From CAZWHE01 sp964633825 (GTDB lineage Bacteria > Planctomycetota > B15-G4 > CAYZWU01): a stretch of 5,529 nucleotides of DNA. The stretch lies in NCBI GenBank assembly GCA_964633825.1, contig CAZWHE010000208.1:1-5529 (forward strand). Reading direction: 5' to 3'. Positions 1 through 5,380 of the stretch are shown here, piece by piece (position 1 is the first letter of the stretch; the number at the start of each line of letters is the position of its first letter). Under the pieces are notes generated by a model that saw nothing but the letters and a program-made list of their open reading frames with translations, ran no database searches and had not been told where the DNA came from. The position numbers and the translations under genes were made by a program.

Positions 1-62
1 AAGACGACCTCGATACCATTCTTGTGAATAACGCCCGGAGATTTCTCTTCGGACAGGATTAA
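1..62 (+). CDS. C-terminal tail of a convergent gene, possibly a TIM-barrel metal-dependent hydrolase (partial)
   Basis: Reading from base 3, the plus strand encodes DDLDTILVNNARRFLFGQD followed by TAA at 60-62; the rest of the gene lies to the left of the window. The pattern of an acidic helix, then a hydrophobic 'ILV', then 'NxRRFL' close to the C-terminus is common at the end of amidohydrolase-2, TatD and related TIM-barrel metal-dependent hydrolases, whose last helix often reads like 'ILxxNPRRFL'. This is pattern recognition on 19 residues only, with no active-site residues visible, so the family is tentative. The TAA overlaps the TAA of the minus-strand pilT gene, giving a tail-to-tail 4-base overlap with no room for a terminator between them. 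The opposite strand is also open here, but that reading lacks a convincing start and ribosome-binding site. I am fairly sure it is coding and unsure of the product. Confidence 0.55.
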   Translation, partial: DDLDTILVNNARRFLFGQD

Positions 63-1120
63 CCTTTGATCAGCGTGGTCAGCTCTTCGGGGTCGGAGGT
101 GTGAGCTACGGCGGTTTCTGCTGAGATTTCCCCGGCTTTCACGAGATTCGCCAGCGACTGATTCATGGTCATCATACCGATACGCTGGTTGGTCTGAATG
201 ATGCTGTATATCTGGTGCACCTTGCTGTCACGGATGAGGGCTCTCACGGCCGACGTCATGACCAGGACTTCGGCTGCCAGAGCCCTGCCGCTCCCGTCGG
301 CCTTCTCGATGAGTCCTTGTGTGATCACGGCCTGCAGCGTGAACGAGAGCTGGGTTCTGATCTGCTGCTGCTGGTGGGGAGGAAAAACATCAACGATCCT
401 GTTGACGGTCTGAACAGCATCGGATGTATGGAGAGTGCCAAAAGTCAAGTGTCCCGTCTCCGAGATGGTCAGGGCCGCCTCTATGGTCTCCAGATCTCTC
501 ATTTCGCCGATCAGGACCACGTCCGGATCCTGTCTCAGCACTCCCCGGAGGGCCGGGGCAAATGCGCGCGTATCCTGTCCCACTTCGCGCTGATTGACAT
601 GACTCTTCTTGTTCATGTGAATGTACTCGATAGGGTCCTCTACCGTCACGATGTGCTCCGACCTGGTCTCGTTGATGAAGTTGATCATGGATGCCAAGGT
701 CGTGGACTTGCCGCATCCCGTGGTTCCCGTCACAAGAATCAGGCCTCGGGGTAGGCTGCAGAGCTGCTTGCAGATTAATTCAGGAAGCCCCAGTTCCTCG
801 AAAGACTTGATCCGGGACGGAATGGCTCTCAATACCGCTCCCACTGCTCCGCGCTGGAAGAAAACATTGGTGCGATAGCGCTCTTTTCCATTGGGACCGA
901 CCGAGAGATCGAGCTCCATCTTTTCCTCTAAAACGGCAATCTGGGCCGGAGTCAAAACATCGTAAATTAGTTTCTTTGTTTCTTCAGGACTTAGAGAATC
1001 CATATCAACATCGCGAAGCTGTCCGTTGACACGCATTCTCGGCGGGGATCCCGATGTGATGTGGAGGTCGGACCCTTCTTTCTCTGTCAATTCGTCGAGG
1101 AGATCACGAATAGTACGCAT
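59..1120 (-). CDS. pilT: Type IV pilus retraction ATPase PilT
   Basis: Cytoplasmic secretion-type ATPase that forms a hexamer at the base of the type IV pilus and powers pilus disassembly (twitching, DNA uptake, surface sensing). Numbering from the ATG at 1120 (353 aa, usual PilT length): N-terminal PAS-like domain with SDLHITSGSPPRMR at about 17-30; Walker A GTTGCGKST at 132-140; Asp box TVEDPIEY at 159-166; Walker B VVLIGEMRD at 201-209; His box HLTFGTLHT at 224-232; and the PilT-type C-terminal motif AVRALIRD at 291-298 (family AIRNLIRE), followed by GMMTMNQSL. That last motif and the lack of an extra N-terminal domain favour PilT over PilB. PilU is less likely but not excluded. A GTG at 1132 would add four residues, but it has no good ribosome-binding site. 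The ATG at 1120 is preceded by GGTGGAAAG at suitable spacing, so I chose it. The Walker A Ser is Cys here (GCGKS instead of GSGKS), which should be tolerated. The gene stands alone, downstream of a terminator. Confidence 0.95.
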   Translation of the reverse strand: MRTIRDLLDELTEKEGSDLHITSGSPPRMRVNGQLRDVDMDSLSPEETKKLIYDVLTPAQIAVLEEKMELDLSVGPNGKERYRTNVFFQRGAVGAVLRAIPSRIKSFEELGLPELICKQLCSLPRGLILVTGTTGCGKSTTLASMINFINETRSEHIVTVEDPIEYIHMNKKSHVNQREVGQDTRAFAPALRGVLRQDPDVVLIGEMRDLETIEAALTISETGHLTFGTLHTSDAVQTVNRIVDVFPPHQQQQIRTQLSFTLQAVITQGLIEKADGSGRALAAEVLVMTSAVRALIRDSKVHQIYSIIQTNQRIGMMTMNQSLANLVKAGEISAETAVAHTSDPEELTTLIKG

Positions 1121-1131
1121 TTCTCTTTCCA

Positions 1132-1145
1132 CCCGTTATTACGGG
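1132..1145 (-). promoter_or_regulatory. Small hairpin in the pilT leader next to the ribosome-binding site
   Basis: On the minus strand CCCGT and ACGGG form a 5-bp stem around an AATA loop. The 3' arm ends where the GGTGGAAAG ribosome-binding region of pilT starts. The inverted repeat is seen directly; an effect on translation is inference. A second small inverted repeat, TATTA/TAATA around a 4-base loop, lies about 30 bases further upstream (near 1165-1178). Confidence 0.3.
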
Positions 1146-1172
1146 AACACCCCAATGTCCTCTTTATTATTC

Positions 1173-1200
1173 GTAATATGAGGCAGATGAATTAAGCCAA
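1173..1200 (-). promoter_or_regulatory. Weak candidate promoter for pilT
   Basis: On the minus strand TTGGCT (1195-1200) is separated by 16 bases from TATTAC (1173-1178), each matching the sigma-70 consensus at four of six positions. It lies just after the terminator of the EF-G-like gene and about 50 bases before the pilT start, which is where a promoter would be expected. The match is weak, the AT-rich background could produce it by chance, and the -10-like element also forms part of a small inverted repeat. Confidence 0.25.
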
Positions 1201-1234
1201 AAAAAAGACAGGCTATAAATCGGCCTGCCTTTTT
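1199..1234 (-). terminator. Intrinsic terminator of the EF-G-like gene (looks bidirectional)
   Basis: CAGGC (1209-1213) pairs with GCCTG (1223-1227) around a 9-base loop. After one A/C mismatch the stem continues with AAAAAG (1202-1207) pairing with CTTTTT (1229-1234). On the minus strand the stem is followed by a run of eight T (complement of 1199-1206), as expected for a Rho-independent terminator about 30 bases after the EF-G-like stop codon. A T run also follows the hairpin on the plus strand, so it could work in both directions, although no plus-strand gene is seen next to it. Confidence 0.8.
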
Positions 1235-1263
1235 CGACGCAAACGGCTTTTTTTAACGGGCCC

Positions 1264-3303
1264 TCATTCCTCCTCGTCGGCTTTTTTGTGCTGCGCGATG
1301 ATGGCTTCCGCCTTGCCGGACGGAATAATATCGTAGTGGGAGAAGGTGAGGGTGTAAGACCCTTCTCCGGCTGTCACGGAACGTAATTCCGTTGAGTATC
1401 TTTGGACCTCCCGCAACGGAACGAGCGCCTTGATGATCTGGAGATCCCCCATGGCATCCATGCCCTGGATTCGTGCGCCGCGGCTGTTGAGGTCGGAATT
1501 GATATCACCCATGAACCTGCTGGGAACGGAAACCTCGAGAACGACCATCGGTTCGAGAAGAACGGGCTTCGCGTTCGTGAATGCTTCCTTGAAAGCCCTG
1601 GAAGCCGCGATTTTGAATGATGCTTCGGAAGAATCCACATCGTGGTGCTTGCCGTCGATGATTCTGGCCTTCACATCCACCACGGGAAAACCGGCAATGA
1701 CGCCGGAATCCAGGGTTTCCCTTATCCCCTTCTCCACGGCCGGGATGAATTGCCTCGGGATCACGCCCCCGACGATCTCGTCGGAAAAAACGAATCCCTC
1801 TCCTCGCTCGACCGGTTCGAGGATCAGCTTGACTTCGCCGAACTGACCGTGACCGCCGGTCTGTTTTTTATGCCTGTGGTACCCCTCGCAGCTCCCCTGG
1901 ATCGTTTCGCGATAGGGCACCTTGGGAATATTAGTATCCACTTCCACCTTGAAGCGGGATTTCAGCCGGCCCAGCATGGTCTCGAGATGGAGCATGCTGA
2001 TGCCGGTGACGACCATCTCGCCGGTCTGTTGATCCCGGCCCGCCGCGAACGTGGGATCTTCGCTGTCGAGTTTCCGGAGCGCCATGCTGATCTTCTGCTC
2101 ATCGCTGCGGCTCTTGGGCGTGACCGCCAGTGAAACCATCGGTTCGGGGTGCTCCATGGGGGGCATGGCGGCTTTCGCTTTCTCGGAGCTGAGGGTCACC
2201 GACAGATCGAGGGTCTCCACCTTGGGAATGACCACGATATCGCCGGCAACGGCTTTCTGCATGCCTTCCGTCTCTTTCCCCTGGCAGCGCATAACATTGC
2301 CGATCTTTTCCGGCTTTTCGGTTTTGCTGTTATAAAACTGGGTCTCCGTATCCAGAACGCCGCTGAATACCCTCACAAAGTTCAGCTTGCCCACATATGG
2401 ATCCGTAACCGACTTGAAAACGAATGCCACCGTGCCCTCGTACTCTCTCGGATCGAGAACCACATCCCCATCATCCACCTTGACCGTCCGGTACCGGCCC
2501 TCCATGGGTGAAGGCGCGTACTCCGCCAGGAAATCGAGAACCTGTGAAATCCCGAGGTCTTTATCAACGCTTGAACAGAGTATGGGGACAAAGGTTCCAT
2601 CGCGGACGGCGTTTTTCAACAGCTTCTTGATCTCATCGTCACCGATCTTTTCACCTTCCAGATACTTTTCCATGAGGGCGTCGTCGTTCTCGACAAGTGA
2701 TTCGAGAGTATTCATGGAAGCTTTTTCAGCAGCATCCTTCAGGGCATCGGGAACCGATTCGGCGCCAAGCAGACAATCCACGATCGTTGTCAGGTTCTTT
2801 CCCGTTCCATCGGGAAGCATGACGGGATGGCAGTTCTGACCGAACACCTCCCTGATCGTGGCGATCAGGGCTTCCCAATCCACATTTTCCAGATCCAGTT
2901 TGTTGACAACGAGGATTTTGGCGAGATTGAGACGCGAAACCTCATCCCACATGCGCCGCGTGTTGTAGACGATGCCGTTGTAGGCATTGATGTTGACGAC
3001 ACCTGTTTCCACTGCATAGAGAGACGAGATCGCTTCACCGATAAAATCGGGATATCCGGGAGCGTCGAGAAGATTCAGTTCACACTTTCCGTGGGACAGG
3101 TGAAGTACGGAGAGGCTGAGAGAATGTTTCTTCTCCTTTTCATCCGGATCGAAGTCGGACAAAGAGGTATCGTCGTCAATCCTGCCAAGACGGTTCGACA
3201 TTCCGGCCTTGAAAAGAAGCGCGTCGACAAGGGACGTTTTCCCCGAATCGCCGCCGCCGACAAAAGAGATATTACGGATCTCTTCCGTGCTGTATTTCGC
3301 CAT
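1264..3303 (-). CDS. Elongation factor G-like translational GTPase (short EF-G2/FusA2 type)
   Basis: A 679-residue protein with the five-domain EF-G layout: GTPase domain about 1-265, beta-barrel domain II about 285-370, domain III about 385-455, domain IV about 460-580, domain V about 582-670. G1 is GGGDSGKTS (16-24), G3 is DAPGYPDF (80-87), G4 is NKLD (134-137) and G5 is CSS (243-245). Domain IV shows HKKQTGGHGQFG (478-489) and HHDVDSSEASFKIAAS (553-568). The His of the canonical DTPGH motif, important for ribosome-stimulated GTP hydrolysis in EF-G and EF-Tu, is Tyr84 here, and the switch I 'RGITI' region reads KKHSLSL. As I recall, both features mark the EF-G-like branch that includes mycobacterial FusA2, so this is probably a paralogue rather than the housekeeping EF-G. 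Function in that branch is not settled, so I give no symbol. The ATG at 3303 has a strong ribosome-binding site (GGAGGA, 4-5 bases upstream). It has its own leader and a downstream terminator, so it is probably monocistronic. Confidence 0.92.
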   Translation of the reverse strand: MAKYSTEEIRNISFVGGGDSGKTSLVDALLFKAGMSNRLGRIDDDTSLSDFDPDEKEKKHSLSLSVLHLSHGKCELNLLDAPGYPDFIGEAISSLYAVETGVVNINAYNGIVYNTRRMWDEVSRLNLAKILVVNKLDLENVDWEALIATIREVFGQNCHPVMLPDGTGKNLTTIVDCLLGAESVPDALKDAAEKASMNTLESLVENDDALMEKYLEGEKIGDDEIKKLLKNAVRDGTFVPILCSSVDKDLGISQVLDFLAEYAPSPMEGRYRTVKVDDGDVVLDPREYEGTVAFVFKSVTDPYVGKLNFVRVFSGVLDTETQFYNSKTEKPEKIGNVMRCQGKETEGMQKAVAGDIVVIPKVETLDLSVTLSSEKAKAAMPPMEHPEPMVSLAVTPKSRSDEQKISMALRKLDSEDPTFAAGRDQQTGEMVVTGISMLHLETMLGRLKSRFKVEVDTNIPKVPYRETIQGSCEGYHRHKKQTGGHGQFGEVKLILEPVERGEGFVFSDEIVGGVIPRQFIPAVEKGIRETLDSGVIAGFPVVDVKARIIDGKHHDVDSSEASFKIAASRAFKEAFTNAKPVLLEPMVVLEVSVPSRFMGDINSDLNSRGARIQGMDAMGDLQIIKALVPLREVQRYSTELRSVTAGEGSYTLTFSHYDIIPSGKAEAIIAQHKKADEEE

Positions 3304-3557
3304 GAGTTCCTCCGCTCACCAGATATGCCCTTTCTCTATTTTCTATTCCGGTCGTCACCGCGAGGGACAGCCTGTTATAACTAGACACATTAAAAGTAGT
3401 TGTAAACACATGCCCTGTCGGCGACGGAAGCCTTCCGGAGTCGATAGCCATAAAAACCGAAGCATACGAAAAGGGGTTATTCTATCCCTATCGCGACAGA
3501 ATTCAAGAACCTGTCCATAATGTTTTCGGCCGGTGTGTCAGGTAAGCCGGAGCCGTC
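3304..3557. other. Intergenic region between pilD and the EF-G-like gene
   Basis: A 254-base stretch without a convincing independent gene. It holds a 26-codon open extension in frame with pilD after its TGA, a short inverted repeat CGGAAG/CTTCCG at 3425-3437 without a T tract, a possible promoter at 3374-3406, a tandem AATAGAA repeat in the leader of the EF-G-like gene (near 3335-3350) and that gene's ribosome-binding site. I see no clear Rho-independent terminator after pilD, so termination may be Rho-dependent or transcription may run on into the EF-G-like gene. Confidence 0.6.
3374..3406 (-). promoter_or_regulatory. Candidate promoter for the EF-G-like gene
   Basis: On the minus strand TATAAC (complement of 3374-3379) is a good -10 match about 70 bases before the ATG. 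TTTACA (complement of 3401-3406) resembles a -35 box, but the 21-base spacer is longer than the usual 16-18. The -10-like element lies within the perfect 8-bp palindrome GTTATAAC. The position suits a promoter; the spacing argues for caution. Confidence 0.35.
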
Positions 3558-4451
3558 TCACCCCAAGAAAGAATGGACCCATTCCGGCCAGGTCACAAAA
3601 AGAAAGTCAAAGACATCCTGCCTGAAAAAGAGGATCATAATCATTCCGAAGGAAAGAAAGGGACCGAATGGAATATCGTGCCTGTTGGAAATGATTTTAT
3701 AGACAATTCCGATGACGGCTCCTGAGAGGCAGGCCAACAGGAATACAATCAGGCATCCTCCCCATCCCAAGAATCCCCCCATAAAAGCCACATACTTGAC
3801 ATCGCCCATTCCCATCGCTTCTTTTTTGAACATCCACTTCCCCATCCGGCCCACAAAAAGCAGAACAAGTGCCCCCGCCGCCAATCCGGCCAACGACGCA
3901 ATAAGGGAGGCCGACCAGGAAGGAAGGCTCTCGGACAGAGAGACGAAAAGCGAATCATCCTCGTGAAGAAGAGGCAGAATCGCCGAAAGGATCGGGGCCG
4001 CGGCGATCCCGAGATAATTGATCTCATTGGGAATGATTCTGAAATCGATGTCGATGAATGTAACGGCCACGGCAGCCATTATCATGAAGAGATGAACAAT
4101 TGTGATACAGAGCCACTGAAAGCCGTCCGGCCTTCCGGAAAGGAACCTGTCCATTTCCCGGAATGTGAGCGCCATGAAAAGAATGATGGTCAAGCCCTCG
4201 ACGAGCGGATACCGCGCAGAGATCGGTTCTTTGCATGATGAACATTTCCCACCAAGGATGAGATAGGAGAAGACAGGTATGTTCTCATACCATGTTAAAG
4301 TATGTTTACACGCGGGGCAGAAAGAGCGAACCGGTTTCATTATGGAAAGAGATTCCCTGGGAAGCCTGTAAATCACCACATTCAAAAAGCTTCCCACCGC
4401 GGCGCCAAAACAGCCCGCAATGGCCGGAACGAGAAAATCCGATTCACTCAT
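3558..4451 (-). CDS. pilD: Prepilin peptidase / N-methyltransferase PilD (aspartic protease family A24)
   Basis: Inner-membrane bifunctional enzyme that removes the leader peptide of type IV prepilins (and of pseudopilins, if present) and methylates the new N-terminal residue. The 297-residue protein starts with a membrane segment and the family motif GSFLNVVIYRLPR (20-32). A cytoplasmic zinc-binding region follows with two Cys pairs, CPAC (45-48) and CSSC (70-73), as in bifunctional PilD/GspO proteins. Further hydrophobic segments lie at about 84-97, 112-133, 143-160, 180-200, 221-252 and 263-287. The two catalytic aspartates are visible: D134 in FIDIDFRIIPN and D217 in GMGDVK, so the enzyme looks intact. 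The ATG at 4451 is 12 bases after the stop of the Ig-like lipoprotein gene, and its ribosome-binding site TAAGGT (complement of 4461-4466) overlaps that stop, which indicates co-transcription and possible coupling. The reading frame stays open for 26 codons after the TGA. Assignment to pili rather than type II secretion rests on pilT nearby. Confidence 0.95.
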   Translation of the reverse strand: MSESDFLVPAIAGCFGAAVGSFLNVVIYRLPRESLSIMKPVRSFCPACKHTLTWYENIPVFSYLILGGKCSSCKEPISARYPLVEGLTIILFMALTFREMDRFLSGRPDGFQWLCITIVHLFMIMAAVAVTFIDIDFRIIPNEINYLGIAAAPILSAILPLLHEDDSLFVSLSESLPSWSASLIASLAGLAAGALVLLFVGRMGKWMFKKEAMGMGDVKYVAFMGGFLGWGGCLIVFLLACLSGAVIGIVYKIISNRHDIPFGPFLSFGMIMILFFRQDVFDFLFVTWPEWVHSFLG

Positions 4452-4463
4452 CAGCGGGTAACC

Positions 4464-5288
4464 TTACAGATAAACGGTGATATGGCCGAAAACTTCCTGA
4501 AGCTTGTTTCCTGTAAAATCTGTAAATCCCAGGGATTCGTAACGCAGATCATATTTCCTTCCGGGCACCAGTCTCGACAAGGGGCTCAAACGGATTCTAT
4601 ACCTGTTTGAATTGTCCATAATATGAGCGTGAAAGAAAACGGTTCTTTTCCCGGAAGGCGGCTCAATTCCGGGTTCGGCGATATGGAGCTCCAGCTCATT
4701 TTCGAAGACGGAATCGGGATGAATAGGCTCGGAAAACTCCAGTTCAAGCACTCCATCAGCCGGGAGGCGGAGTCCGGGAAAATCGATCAGACCGAGCGAG
4801 GTCCCGTTGACGGAAAGAAGCCGGGGTCCCGTATCAGGAGTCAAATCCAAAAAACAGCTCTTCCCCTCTCCGGTTCGGACCGTGGTGAAGTGAAATTCTT
4901 TCTTCCCCTTCAGGTGTTTTCCGCCTGTGGAAAGCAAGGTTTCATGACAGGGATAACCCGGAATCAGAACACGGTATTTCATTCCGGGCAAAAGCCCCGG
5001 ATCCGAACAATCCGGTCGTGTCGGATGGGCGGGTACGAATCGGAGTTCCCTGTCCGCAGTATGCCACCGGCCCCGAGCTTCTCCCCCCCCCCGGTCTTTT
5101 ATGGAAATAGTGAAAGGGCCGACAGACGTTGGGTCCACTTCGCTGGAAAATCGAAAAACAAGGGGCTCGTTCAGCCTGATCCCTCGGCCGTTCTCCTGGA
5201 GGAATTCTTTCAATTCGAAGGACACTTCGGCAGGCAGGCAGGAAAAAGAGAACAAAGGCGCCAGAAGAAAAGGGATGAATTTCAACAA
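4464..5288 (-). CDS. Predicted lipoprotein with two bacterial Ig-like (Big_5/SbsA-type) domains
   Basis: I do not recognise a named gene. From the TTG at 5288 the protein has 274 residues. It begins with a short lipoprotein-like signal, LLKFIPFLLAPLFSFSC, and the Cys at 17 is the likely lipid-modified residue. The box SFSC is looser than the canonical L-A/S-G/A-C. Two Ig-like modules follow. The first (about 35-138) has RLNEPLVFRFSSEVDPTS and later LLPGMKYRVLIPG; the second (about 175-265) has GVLELEFSEPIHPDSV, then LVPGRKYDLRYE and DFTGNKL. The scheme 'F-S-x-x-[VI]-[DH]-P-x-S ... L-x-P-G-x-x-Y' is typical of Big_5 domains in surface and envelope proteins. The frame extends to a TTG at 5384 and an ATG at 5372, but those starts would bury the signal peptide about 30 residues in, while the TTG at 5288 has AGGGG seven bases upstream. 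A run of ten G lies in frame at codons 66-69. The next gene is pilD, 12 bases downstream. A role in envelope or pilus structure is inference. Confidence 0.72.
   Translation of the reverse strand: MLKFIPFLLAPLFSFSCLPAEVSFELKEFLQENGRGIRLNEPLVFRFSSEVDPTSVGPFTISIKDRGGGEARGRWHTADRELRFVPAHPTRPDCSDPGLLPGMKYRVLIPGYPCHETLLSTGGKHLKGKKEFHFTTVRTGEGKSCFLDLTPDTGPRLLSVNGTSLGLIDFPGLRLPADGVLELEFSEPIHPDSVFENELELHIAEPGIEPPSGKRTVFFHAHIMDNSNRYRIRLSPLSRLVPGRKYDLRYESLGFTDFTGNKLQEVFGHITVYL
5083..5092 (-). repeat. Homopolymer run of ten G inside the lipoprotein gene
   Basis: The plus strand has ten consecutive C, read as ten G on the coding strand within CGG GGG GGG GGA (Arg-Gly-Gly-Gly) in the first Ig-like domain. 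At this length the frame is open. Removing one G would bring a TGA into frame about 35 codons later (4979-4981), and adding one G also leads to an early stop. This is the longest single-base run I noticed in the window. Confidence 0.9.
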
Positions 5289-5331
5289 TGATGCGCCCCT
5301 GTCAACATAACTTGGCCGCAGATGCTGTAAT

Positions 5332-5350
5332 CCGGCGAGAGGCTCACCGG
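5332..5350 (-). promoter_or_regulatory. Strong hairpin upstream of the lipoprotein gene
   Basis: On the minus strand CCGGTGAG and CTCGCCGG form an 8-bp stem (one T-G wobble) closed by a CCT triloop. It lies between the stop codon of the upstream gene (5381) and the chosen lipoprotein start (5288). No T tract follows, so it is not a standard terminator. A role in mRNA processing, stability or attenuation is inference. Confidence 0.45.
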
Positions 5351-5359
5351 TCCGGACCG
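5348..5359. repeat. Perfect 12-bp palindrome CGGTCCGGACCG
   Basis: The 12 bases equal their own reverse complement. The palindrome shares three bases with the neighbouring hairpin (5332-5350), so as RNA the two folds would compete. It could also be a dimeric protein-binding site in DNA. The sequence alone does not tell which, and GC-rich DNA yields such palindromes occasionally by chance. Confidence 0.5.
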
Positions 5360-5380
5360 CTGTTGTTTGCATAGCTGAGG

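Noticed and set aside
1..58. Minus-strand open reading ILSEEKSPGVIHKNGIEVV downstream of pilT
   Set aside because: It looks protein-like but would have to begin at a CTG or inside the pilT end without a good start. The plus-strand reading in the same bases ends exactly at the pilT stop and has a hydrolase-like tail, so the minus frame is probably its mirror.
215..754. 179-codon plus-strand open frame opposite pilT
   Set aside because: Entirely antisense to the ATPase core, whose Walker A, Walker B and His box are intact; this is a shadow frame.
1130..1132. GTG as the pilT start
   Set aside because: It adds only MERE, lacks a ribosome-binding site and would sit in the hairpin arm. The ATG at 1118-1120 has GGTGGAAAG well placed and matches the usual PilT N-terminus.
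1642..2133. Plus-strand open frames opposite the EF-G-like gene (also 2827-3384)
   Set aside because: They are antisense to conserved EF-G domains and have no family features.
3425..3437. Inverted repeat CGGAAG/CTTCCG as a pilD terminator
   Set aside because: The stem is short with almost no loop, and no T tract follows on either strand.
4623..5291. 222-codon plus-strand open frame opposite the lipoprotein gene
   Set aside because: No recognisable domain, no supported ribosome-binding site, and it is antisense to a frame with a signal peptide and two Ig-like domains. The minus-strand reading explains the sequence better.
5288..5313. TTGACA on the minus strand before the lipoprotein start as a -35 box
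   Set aside because: There is no acceptable -10 element 16-18 bases downstream; the hexamer alone is not enough.
5289..5380. Cyclic-di-GMP-type riboswitch before the lipoprotein gene
   Set aside because: Considered because of the pilus context and the hairpins, but the conserved core elements of the GEMM riboswitches are not visible in this short gap.
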